From Deltaproteobacteria bacterium (lineage in GTDB: Bacteria > Myxococcota_A > Polyangia > Haliangiales > Haliangiaceae), in NCBI GenBank assembly GCA_021413675.1, contig JAIOQA010000312.1, positions 40,924-104,923 of the forward strand: DNA of 64,000 bases. Reading direction: 5' to 3'. A program made the position numbers and the translations under genes. Shown here in pieces: positions 27,684 through 36,200 of the stretch (positions are counted from its first letter, which is position 1; the number at the start of each line of letters is the position of its first letter). Below the pieces are notes generated by a model. It saw only the letters and a program-made list of their open reading frames with translations, was not told the origin of the DNA and did not search any database.

Positions 27684-28355
27684 TCAGCTTCGCGCAGCCG
27701 TCTCGAGCACGATGCACGTGGTCGTGAACGGCCGGAGCATCCACCGCAGGCGATCGCGCTGGGCTCGCGCCACGTCGCCGTGCGGGCGCAACGCCCCCAG
27801 CAGGGTGCGGACACCCTTGCGTAGCCCGTTGCGGCCCTGGCGCCACAGCTCCTCGCCGTACGTCGAATCCGCAACGACCTCACCGTGAACCAGCGCACAG
27901 TCCGGGAACAGCGCGGCCAGCTCGGTCGGCGTCGGGCGGAAGCCGGTGTCGATCGGGTCTGCATGGTACGGGTACGACCGTGGCACCGTCACGAGCACCA
28001 AGCCGCGCGGCTCGACCAGGGACGCCATGGCGCGCGCGAACACCGCGGGCGACCTGACGTGCTCGAGCAGGTTGCTACTCAGCGCCGCCCGTGGCCGGCG
28101 AGCGCGTAGCTGAGTCTGCACCGCCGGGTCGAGCAGGTCGCCGGCGATGTCCACGCCCGGTGCCTGCTTGAGATCGGAGTGGATGATCTCGACTCCTGCA
28201 GCCCGGAGTGGAGCGAAGATCAGCGCGTCGATATGGGGCTGCCGGACTTCGCGCGTCTCTCCGGTCGATGAGCCGAGGTTCAGCAGGGGCGAGATCCGGT
28301 CGCGCGGCAACGCGGCGAGCCGCGCGGCGATCCAGCGCGCTTCGGCGGGCCTCAT
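27684..28355 (-). CDS. Class I SAM-dependent methyltransferase
   Basis: 223 residues. Motif I is LLNLGSSTGETREV; the Methyltransf_11-like core continues with VDIAGDLLDP and SNLLEHVRSPAVFARAMASL and then VLVTVPRSYPYHADPIDTGF. Such proteins are common in glycan clusters, where they methylate sugars or terminate chains. It is the last gene of a minus-strand operon (polymerase, glycosyltransferase, methyltransferase) joined by four-base overlaps. Confidence 0.82.
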   Translation of the reverse strand: MRPAEARWIAARLAALPRDRISPLLNLGSSTGETREVRQPHIDALIFAPLRAAGVEIIHSDLKQAPGVDIAGDLLDPAVQTQLRARRPRAALSSNLLEHVRSPAVFARAMASLVEPRGLVLVTVPRSYPYHADPIDTGFRPTPTELAALFPDCALVHGEVVADSTYGEELWRQGRNGLRKGVRTLLGALRPHGDVARAQRDRLRWMLRPFTTTCIVLETAARS

Positions 28356-29437
28356 CGGTTCTCGTGCGCCTCCCAGCGCGCCTGGGCCTGGTCGCGCATC
28401 GCGCGGGCCAGCCGGGTGCCGACGGGACCCAGCGCGAGGAGCGCGCGCAGCGCCCAGATCTTGGGGTTCGCGCGTGCGTGCTGCGGATAGGCCGCGATAC
28501 CGAAGTGGATCCCGCGGGCGGCGAGCGAGCGGTTGCCCTCGGCGACCGCGACCATGCCGCGCAACGCGATGTCGTGTTCGATGAACGCTCGAGCGAGATC
28601 GTCGCGCGTCAGCCCGGCGCGCGCGAGGACGGGGGCGGGCAGGTTGAACGTGGTGATGTACTCGTCGGTCAGGTGCTTGAGCGCCCCCGAGCGAGCCTCC
28701 TGGGGAGCCTGACCCGCGTCGTGGACGCGGTAGTCGAACAACGGGCTGTCGATCACGTAGATCGTGTCGGCGACTGCCAGCAGCTTCCAGAGAAGGTACT
28801 TGTCCGGGTTCATCAGGCGACCACCGGCGTAGCCACCGGCCGCATCGTGCAACGCCTTGGGATAGCAGGTCGTCGCGAACGGCAGCGGAGACCGGAGCAT
28901 CTCCAGCGACCGTTTCAGCATCGCGGGCGCTGGCATCGATCGCACCGGAAAGCCGATCGCGCGGCTGAGCTCGGGCTCGTCCTTCGCGCCGCGCCAGAGC
29001 TTCGGGTCAGGATCCCGGCGGCCGGTCACCGTACCGTTCGCGTCGATCACCGTGGTGGCCGCGCCCCAGATCGCGCCGGCGGCGCGATCGCCGAGCGCGC
29101 GCTCGAGGCGAGCGTACGCCTCGACGGCGCCGCGACCCATGCGATCGTCGGAGGAGAGCAGCAGCAGCCGTCGGCCGCGCGCCATGGCGGCGACCCGCTC
29201 GAGGTTGCCGGCGAAGCCGACGTTGCACGCGTTGACCGAGAGGCGCAGGCGCGGATCGCCAACGCCCTCGATGACCTGGATCGAGTCGTCGGTGCTCGCG
29301 TTGTCGCAGACGACCACTTCGATGTCGGGCGGCGCCTGATCGAGGACGCTGTGGATCGTCTCGGCGATGTAGCGCGCGTAGTTGAAGTTCGGGATCATCA
29401 CCGACAGCGCCGGCGCAGTGGGCTGGATCGGGGTCAT
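28352..29437 (-). CDS. Glycosyltransferase family 2
   Basis: 361 residues. The N-terminal GT-A domain shows LSVMIPNFNYARYIAETIHS, EVVVCDNASTDDSIQVIEGV and the metal-binding LLLSSDDRM, in canonical order; the C-terminal 150 residues are less conserved and typical of acceptor-specific regions. It is a cytoplasmic inverting transferase for repeat-unit assembly. It overlaps both the polymerase gene upstream and the methyltransferase gene downstream by four bases. Confidence 0.9.
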   Translation of the reverse strand: MTPIQPTAPALSVMIPNFNYARYIAETIHSVLDQAPPDIEVVVCDNASTDDSIQVIEGVGDPRLRLSVNACNVGFAGNLERVAAMARGRRLLLLSSDDRMGRGAVEAYARLERALGDRAAGAIWGAATTVIDANGTVTGRRDPDPKLWRGAKDEPELSRAIGFPVRSMPAPAMLKRSLEMLRSPLPFATTCYPKALHDAAGGYAGGRLMNPDKYLLWKLLAVADTIYVIDSPLFDYRVHDAGQAPQEARSGALKHLTDEYITTFNLPAPVLARAGLTRDDLARAFIEHDIALRGMVAVAEGNRSLAARGIHFGIAAYPQHARANPKIWALRALLALGPVGTRLARAMRDQAQARWEAHENR

Positions 29438-30645
29438 GCGGTAGCTCCGAGGGTGAGCGCGCTTCTCGGCGCGGTTCGTTTGGCGATGTCCAGGTGCTTC
29501 ACGGCGACGAACAACGCGAACAGGATCCAGAACGAGGTCGAGCGAAGGCCTTGGTGCGCGAACGTGTACGAGATCGTCGGTGCCAGGTAGAGCATCGAGC
29601 GCAGCCCGGCCCCGCGGACGACCCGCGTCAAGAAGCCCAGGAACAGGAACACCCCGACGATGCCGTAGCTGAAGAAGATCGTGCCCGCTGACGAGTGGAC
29701 CTCGGTCGCGCCGATCATCGTGGTTGCCGCGAACCGATCGGTGCCGCCTTCACCCGCGCCAAGAAGCCAGTACTCCTTGTGCGCGAGGATTCGATCGTAA
29801 CCACGCTCCTGGAAGAAGTTCATCTCGGGGAACCGGTCGGCGGATAGCCGCTGCTGGGTGCTGTCGATCGCGTCCGCGATCGGTCCGCCGATCGAGACCA
29901 GCGCGAGGAGCGCCAGGCTCGCGACGAAGATGCGCTTCGGGCTCGAGATCAGCGACAGCACGAACAGGATGCCGATGCCGACGACGGCCGCGCGCGACGC
30001 CGATATCAGCGCGAGGTACAGGCACGAGGTCAGCCCGAGGCCCGACTTGAGCGAGCCGAACCCGAGGTTGCGCTTGCCGAGCGCCAGCACCGACGCGCTG
30101 ACCAACGCGTAGAACCCGAGCTGGTTGGGGTTGTTGAAGAACCCGATGCCGCGGAACGACTTGGACGGAACGATGAGCGACGCCGCGACCTGCATCAGGA
30201 CCGACAGCAACACGACGTGCAGCGTGAGCCACAGGAAGCGTTCGCGGTGGCGCTCGTAGAGCACGCACACCACGAGGAACACGAGCGTGTTGTAGACGTA
30301 GTAGACCGGGAACAGGAGGAAGGTCTCCTTGCCGAACAACCCGAAGTTGCCGAGCATCAAGGCCCAGCCCCAGTCGACGGTCAGCACCCAGCCCGTGAAC
30401 AGCATCAGGGCCCGGAGCGTGCGCGCGGAGTGCGTGTTCAGCCGTCCGCGCCACCCCATCAGCGTGAACACCGCGAGCGGGATGAGCAGGGCGTCACCGG
30501 GCTGCGGCAGGCCCGAGGGGAAGATGTAGAACGGGATCGCCAGGACGAACATCGCCCACAGGAACAGCGACGGATGACGCATCAACCGCAGCGCCTGCTG
30601 CACGACGCTGGCGGCGGGCGGCCGCGGCGCGGCGAACGCAGGCAT
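29434..30645 (-). CDS. O-antigen polymerase/ligase-like membrane protein (Wzy/WaaL family)
   Basis: 403 residues from the ATG at 30645 (a GTG at 30663 and longer open frame upstream are alternatives). About 11 membrane helices with a large periplasmic loop in the second half containing FPEMNFFQERGYDRILAHKE, and the family segments GIGFFNNPNQLGFYAL and ISASRAAVVGIGILFVLSLI. This pattern (R in the SRAA segment, H in the AHKE loop) is that of the Wzy_C/O-antigen ligase superfamily. It would polymerise flipped repeat units in the periplasm. It heads the three-gene minus-strand operon. Confidence 0.85.
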   Translation of the reverse strand: MPAFAAPRPPAASVVQQALRLMRHPSLFLWAMFVLAIPFYIFPSGLPQPGDALLIPLAVFTLMGWRGRLNTHSARTLRALMLFTGWVLTVDWGWALMLGNFGLFGKETFLLFPVYYVYNTLVFLVVCVLYERHRERFLWLTLHVVLLSVLMQVAASLIVPSKSFRGIGFFNNPNQLGFYALVSASVLALGKRNLGFGSLKSGLGLTSCLYLALISASRAAVVGIGILFVLSLISSPKRIFVASLALLALVSIGGPIADAIDSTQQRLSADRFPEMNFFQERGYDRILAHKEYWLLGAGEGGTDRFAATTMIGATEVHSSAGTIFFSYGIVGVFLFLGFLTRVVRGAGLRSMLYLAPTISYTFAHQGLRSTSFWILFALFVAVKHLDIAKRTAPRSALTLGATA

Positions 30646-30715
30646 GGGTACCGGGGCAGGCACGGACAGACTTAGATACCGTCGGCGCGGCTGGCGTTCG
30701 AGTGGAAAGCGCGCG

Positions 30716-31846
30716 TCATGGATTTCGGCTACTTGCCCCGCGATCGGCCCAGCGCCCAAAGAGCCGCTGCCCCGGCAGCTCGACGAAGCGGTACGTCAGG
30801 CTCGACAGGAGGACGATCGCGCCCAGGTAGCCGACGGTGATCGCGGCGGTGACGGGCGCCGACCCGACGATCGACGCGACGCCCTCCACCCGACCGAACA
30901 GGTGCAGGCCGTGCTTGGCCCCGAGCATTGCGGCCGTGAGGATCGTCAGCGCGATCAGCACATGGACCATGTAGATCGAGTACGACCACGCGCCCAGGCG
31001 CTGCGGCCAGGGGCGCTTGAGCGCGCGCGACAGCACGCCGTCTTCGGAGGCGAACACCCACACCGCAAGCGCGAAGCACGGGGTGACCAGCAGCGCTGGT
31101 GCGGACGTCGGCAGCAGCGTGACCGCAGCGAGCACGGCCGCGAGGACGCCAACCTCGCCCAGGCTCCCGAGACGAGGTGCGCGCCACTCCCAGGCGCGCC
31201 GCACCAGGACGCCGGCCATGAATCCGTAGATGCAGCGCGCAAGCGCGTAGTCGAAGGTCGACTGCATGCCGGACGGTGCGACCGCGAGGACCAGGACCGC
31301 GCCCGCCGCGAGCAAGACCGTCGCGGCGGCGTCGATCCAGCGCGCGGGGACCAACGCGCACATCGCCGCGAACACGACGTATGCGAACGCCTCGGTGCTG
31401 ATCGACCAGGAGGGCGTGTTCCAGGTGGTGCGATCGAAGATGCCCCAGCCCTGGATCAGGAGGAGGTTGGCGGGGATCGCCTGCAGGGTATTGCGGTCGG
31501 TGAACGCTTCGTGGCCGATCGAGATGCCGGCCTTCGCCGCCCCCGCGATGAGTACTTCGACGCCGATCAGCGCGAGCAGCATCGTCACGTGCAGCGGCCA
31601 CAGCCGACCGAGGCGGCGCACGAGGAACGACCGCGCGACCTGGTGGTCGTTCGCGATGCGCTCGCGGTACGCGTGCGCGATGACGAACCCCGAGAGCACG
31701 AAGAAGAAGTCCACGAACCGGTAGGCGTGGTGGATGAACTCGTTCTGGTGCAGGACGCTATCGGTGTTCAGGTGCTCGACCGCGACCAGCAGCGCGCAGA
31801 TTCCGCGCCATGCGTCGAGCGCTTCGAACCGATGCGTCTTGGCCAC
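30716..31846 (-). CDS. Membrane acyltransferase family 3 (OafA/YrhL-like)
   Basis: 376 residues from the GTG at 31846, picked because the family begins at FEALDAWRGICALLVAVEHL, four residues later; the open frame upstream encodes no homologous sequence. About 10 membrane helices; conserved arginine and histidine in DAWRG and VEHLN, then FVDFFFVLSGFVIAHAY. These enzymes O-acetylate surface polysaccharides or lipids using acetyl-CoA. A TACAGT box 8 bases before the GTG suggests a leaderless message. It lies 70 bases upstream of the polymerase gene on the same strand. Confidence 0.87.
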   Translation of the reverse strand: MAKTHRFEALDAWRGICALLVAVEHLNTDSVLHQNEFIHHAYRFVDFFFVLSGFVIAHAYRERIANDHQVARSFLVRRLGRLWPLHVTMLLALIGVEVLIAGAAKAGISIGHEAFTDRNTLQAIPANLLLIQGWGIFDRTTWNTPSWSISTEAFAYVVFAAMCALVPARWIDAAATVLLAAGAVLVLAVAPSGMQSTFDYALARCIYGFMAGVLVRRAWEWRAPRLGSLGEVGVLAAVLAAVTLLPTSAPALLVTPCFALAVWVFASEDGVLSRALKRPWPQRLGAWSYSIYMVHVLIALTILTAAMLGAKHGLHLFGRVEGVASIVGSAPVTAAITVGYLGAIVLLSSLTYRFVELPGQRLFGRWADRGASSRNP

Positions 31847-31854
31847 GGCGCGCG

Positions 31855-31860
31855 ACTGTA
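31855..31860 (-). promoter_or_regulatory. Putative -10 box (TACAGT) for a leaderless acyltransferase mRNA
   Basis: TACAGT on the minus strand is separated by 8 bases from the GTG start at 31846. It follows the same TANNNT-spacer-start pattern as several other genes here. No clear -35 was seen. Confidence 0.45.
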
Positions 31861-31919
31861 GACGCGGGGGCGGAGCGCCGCAACCGGATGCCAGCTGGAT
31901 GTGCGCGGCGGCATTGGGG

Positions 31920-32514
31920 CACTCAGCTCGGAGTCTCGTCGAGCGCAGCGACGTGCTCGACAAGCTCGTCTACGCCGCGACCAACCCGGTCAAGGACCGG
32001 CTCGTCGAGAAGGCCCACCACACTGGCCGGGCATGAACGGGCTGTCCGCGCTCCTGAACCGCCGAACGCTCGCTTCCCGCGCCCGCGTCACTTCTTCCGC
32101 GACCTCGGCCCCATGCCACCCGAGGTGACCCTCGAGTTCGTCATCCCGCCCGAGCTGGGCGACGCCGACGAGGTGCGCCAGATCTTGCGCGAACGCGTCG
32201 CGTTCGTCGAGGAGGACCTCGCTGCCACGCGAGCGCGCACCGGCGTACCGATCCTCGGGCGCCGGGCGATCTTGCGCCAGCCTTGGTGGGCGCAGCCCTC
32301 GAGTCACGAGCCCCGTCGCGGCCTGCGCCCGCGCGTCGCGGCGCGCAGCTTCTGGCCGCGCCTCGAGGCGCTCCTGCGCAACCGCGACTTCGTGTCGCGC
32401 TACGGCGAAGCCCGTGCGCACTGGCTCGCCGGTCTAGCCGCCGTCTTTCCAAGCGGCACGTACTGGCTGCGCCGATTCGCCAACGTCCCGATCACCCAAC
32501 CCATCGCGAACTGA
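31920..32514 (+). pseudogene. Decayed Y1 transposase of the REP-associated (IS200-like) type, two frameshifts, N-terminus lost
   Basis: Three successive frames spell one protein: first LDKLVYAATNPVKDRLVEKA, then HWPGMNGLSALLNRRTLA, then PRHFFRDLGPMPPEVTLEFV continuing to SGTYWLRRFANVPITQPIAN and a stop at 32514. From memory this follows the C-terminal half of REP-associated tyrosine transposases common in Myxococcota (DKLVYALANPV, HWPG-NGLSALL, TYWLRRFAHVPI). The catalytic N-terminal domain is missing upstream, where the acyltransferase promoter lies. Two frameshifts, near 32025 and near 32085, break the rest, so it is not functional. The family call rests on my recollection. Confidence 0.6.
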
Positions 32515-32628
32515 CGCCACCATGCACCGCCCTTGGCGCGAGCCATCGGTTCGCGCCGTCGCGGCGTGGCCAATCGTCTCGCCGGCCCCTTCGCGGGTCG
32601 TCCGCAGCAGCCGATGTCGCCGCCGAAT

Positions 32629-32656
32629 GCGGCGCCGGGACGTCACCCGGCGCCGC
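32629..32656. repeat. Perfect 11-bp inverted repeat with ACGTCA loop
   Basis: GCGGCGCCGGG (32629-32639) pairs with its exact complement at 32646-32656. It lies 115 bases after the transposase remnant. It could be a REP-like palindrome mobilised by that transposase, or the old end of another element. There is no T tract for a terminator. Confidence 0.6.
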
Positions 32657-32951
32657 TTCCAACAACCAACCCCGGTCCGGACCTCGCTCCGGCCGCATCG
32701 TCGAGCGCCGGCAACACCTCGCGCAAGACCTGCGCCAGCCGCACCGACAGCGGCGCGGCTGTCTCGGCATCACGTCGCCGGCCAACGTCCAGTAGCGCAG
32801 CGAACTCAGCTCCCGCGCCCTGCTCGACGCAGAACGCGGCTGCCGTCAGCCCGCTCGCTCGCCACGCCGGGACTCGCTTTCTCCACACTGCTGCATGTGT
32901 CATCGACGCCATCCAGGGCGCCCCGCGGCGCTTCGGAAGGACGCCGCTCAT
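32643..32951 (-). pseudogene. Possible remnant of an IS66-type TnpA accessory protein
   Basis: Within this minus frame the stretch WRKRVPAWRASGLTAAAFCV (about 32823-32885) resembles the start of TnpA/OrfA proteins of IS66-like elements, which commonly read WRERVAAWRASGLSAAAFCR. The rest of the frame is not recognisable and there is no TnpB or TnpC nearby. It sits in the only stretch here longer than 300 bases without an intact gene (32515-32969), between the Y1 transposase remnant and the low-GC toxin-immunity genes. I regard the whole stretch as mobile-element debris. Confidence 0.35.
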
Positions 32952-32969
32952 GCAGCGGATACCGTTGAT

Positions 32970-33263
32970 CTACCCTGGGACCATGTCCGCACATCTGCCT
33001 GATGCAGCTATGATGCCAATGGCTTTCTCCATGTGAACGCGGGTAACGGCGGGGACGACCACCAGATTGCGTTCCAGGAACATAGCGCCCCTTGAGAACT
33101 CCTCCTCGATATCCTGCGCAAGGCGTGTGGGATCGTAGAATGTGATCGTATACCGTTGTTGATTGACGATCGCGACTACATTGGGGAACCATCCCTTTGC
33201 TTCAACTTCCCACGCGTAGTCATCGAAACCCTCTGGGAACTCGACATGTATTGTCACAGGCAT
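32970..33263 (-). CDS. Small acidic protein, probable immunity protein of the Rhs toxin
   Basis: 97 residues from the ATG at 33263, which has AAGGGGAT as ribosome-binding site. The gene begins 10 bases inside the end of the rhs gene, so the two are translationally coupled. The protein is soluble with no signal peptide; it contains FPEGFDDYAWEVEAKGWFPN and a region ITFYDPTRLAQDIEEEFSRG. Bases 33121-33240 are only about 51% GC (61 of 120), far below the genome. Position directly after an Rhs C-terminal tip, small size and odd composition are the normal signs of a cognate immunity gene. I cannot name its family with certainty. Confidence 0.7.
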   Translation of the reverse strand: MPVTIHVEFPEGFDDYAWEVEAKGWFPNVVAIVNQQRYTITFYDPTRLAQDIEEEFSRGAMFLERNLVVVPAVTRVHMEKAIGIIAASGRCADMVPG

Positions 33264-36200
33264 AATATCCCCTTGCACGCGGCAGTGAAGTCGGCCGGAG
33301 TGAGGTTTGCGTCAGGCTTCGGCATGATCTCGAAATGCTTCGGATCGCTGGACCGCTGTCTGATGCAGACTGCGTCAGGAATGCTCGCTTGGTCCACCTC
33401 ATAGGGAACCATCCCCTTTTGCATGACGCTTTGAGGGTTATCGAACACGGAGACACCGTGCGTGGGTTTCACGAGGCCGGTCGCATTGTCGACTTTGAAA
33501 TCACTTGCCCTCGGTGAAAACTGCGGTGCTTCTCCGGGCTTGGCGCCGCGCCAGTACCGCTTTCCGCCACCCGCTCCTCCCACCTCCGGTATTCCTCCCC
33601 CCTCCAGTATTCCGAGGAGCGCCATCGGCCCCCCATAGCGGACAAGATCGCGGACAGTAAGGCTATTCAACGTGCCGACAGGGTCCGACAGGATCTGCGC
33701 TTCAAAATTGCAGGCTTGCCCAATCTGGTGGACGGCTTTTGTCGCGAGCTTGACCCCGACCCGATCATAATTGCCCGCCTGGAGGTCGAGCGCCATGAGG
33801 AATGCGTCGGGGACTTGATCGATTAGATCCTGCCCCGCATCAGCAAGTCCCTCGAGAGCCTCGCCGAGCGTGTCATGCGAATCCGGATTGAGCGCGGGGA
33901 CGACGGGTTGCGCGCCGGTAAAAAACGAGATGATATCGAGCAGGTCCCGCCCGTCTGGATCCAAGTACTTCAGCGGATTGTTCAGCGAGTACGTATACAG
34001 GCCCATTCGCCGTGGCTCCGAATAGGCGAGGTCCGGCACGAAGCGGTAGCGCGGATCAGCCTGCGTCCAGCTGAGCGTCATCGGGTCGTAGTAACGAGCG
34101 CCGAAGTAGGACAGGCCAGTCAGCTTGTCGCGCGCCTTGCCCTCGTAGGTGCGATCGAACGCAGCTGCATCCGGGCCAGCGGCGTAGAGGATCTCGCCGT
34201 AGGGACCGTAACCGTAGCGCGCGCGCAACACGTTCGATGCATCGGTGGTAACGAGCAGGCTGCCGAGCACGCCGTGGTAAAGCCGCTGGACGGTCCCAGC
34301 GTTGTGGTCGACGATGCGCGCTACGGGGTATGCGCCAAGGACTACATCGGTCGTGGTCGTGCGACCGCCCGCAGTGTCGGTCGTGATCTCGGTCGTGCCA
34401 AACCGGTTCACGAGGTGAGCCGGTGTGGCATCTCGCGCCGGACGGTATGTCAGGATTCGCTGCCCGGTCTGATCGTAGTAGTAGACCTCTCGTTCGCCGG
34501 TCGTGGTGTTGATCGCCTCGCGCTGGGCGTCCTCGCCATCGTACGTGAACGACATCGTGATGCCGTCCTTGGTGCGCTGCGTGAGGTTGCCACTCGCGTC
34601 GTAGGACATCGCGGCGAAAACGGCGCCTCCTGACGCGAGGAGCCGGAGGGGCGCCGCTGGATCGGCGAGCGCACCAGTGCTGTCAAAGTCATAGGTGACG
34701 TTGCGTGGCACCACCTGCGCACCGGCAAGCGTCGACTGGATGTTCGCGGCCTTCACGCTCCCCGCGGGCGAGTACTGGAACGTGGCCTGATAGTCAGTCG
34801 TGCCAGGCACCGTCGCCGAGGCAAGTTGCTGGAACTCGTCGTACGTGTAGACGAGTTGCCGGTTCGTCGCCAGGTCGGTCACGCTTTTGACGTTGCCATC
34901 CTGCGTGAAGACAAGCGATTCACCTCCAAGCGTCGTGGTCGCACCGCCGACTGACGCGAGCCCACTGATCTGGTGCGAGATGACACGACCGGCGGCGTCG
35001 TACGTGAACGCCTGCTCGACGGCGCCGGGCGACGTGGAGTACCGCGTCGTCACGAGACCTGCTTTGTTGCGGGTGAGGACGGCGAGTGGCTGCCAGGTCC
35101 CTGCTGCGGTCAGAACCTCCGCCGATGCCAGTCGACCCAGCGCGTCGTACGTGTAGCGCGTCTTCGTCGGCGCTGTCGGGTCGTCGGGGTGAACGACCAG
35201 CACGGGCTGACCGGCGACGTTGTAGGTGGTGCTGGTCGTGGCGTTCGAGGACATCGCCACGCCATCGGGCGCCACGCTCAGGTTCCGCGCCTCGCTCGCC
35301 ACGAAACCCTCGATCGTATAGTCATACGTGGTCGTGCCCGCGCCGGTGACGACGCTGGTGAGTCGGCCGGTGCCGAAGGCACGCCCCGCTTCGCCGTAGT
35401 TGTACATCGTCGCGACGAGACCATATCGCGCAACGTTGCTGGCCTGGTCTCGGATAGCAGGCGTCGACACCCGCAGTCGTCCGAGAACGTCATAGCTCCA
35501 GAACGACGTGTAATGGCCATCGTCTGGGGCGACGCCCATGGGCGTCGGGTGATGCGCGGCGATGCGGTTCCCGTCCTCGTCGTAGTCGTACGAGAGCGCG
35601 CGACTGTTGCGAGAGACGGAAGACCGCAGTCCGGCCAGGTTGTAGCCGATGTCCGTGGGGACACCATCGGCATCGACGATATGCGTCATGCGGTCCAGCG
35701 CATCGTACGCGTACGTCGTCGTGGCCGGATGGGTCGTTCCTTCGATCACCTTCACGAGGCGGCCGAAGCTGTCGTTCTGGAGCACCTTCTTGCTCGGCAC
35801 GCTGCCGTCGCTCGGCACCTCGGTGATGGTCGTGACGAGGCCCTGGTAGGTCTGGAAGCGCGGAGCCGCGCCCGGGCTGTCCATGCGGATCACCCGGTGC
35901 AAGGTGTCAAATCGGGTCGAGTAGATCTGCGACTCTGGGGACACTCCGAGCGGGTTTGGTAGGTAGACGGTAGCCAGGTTGCCGGCAAGGTCGTAGCGCC
36001 AGAACGTGCGGGTCTGGGCGGTTGGGCTCGTGAAGGCGTCTTCCTCGAGTACGCGTCCGGCGCCATCGTAGAACCGTCGCACGTACTTACCCAGTGGGGC
36101 GCTTTCGTCGATCGTCGTGAACTCTTGAACTGTGTGCTGGAGCCCCGGCTTATCGGAGTACTTGACGGACTTCGTGACCAAATCGACGAGTCCTGATCCG

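Noticed and set aside
34973..35962. Plus-strand open frames inside the rhs gene
   Set aside because: They lie opposite YD-repeat coding sequence and lack start signals or known motifs.
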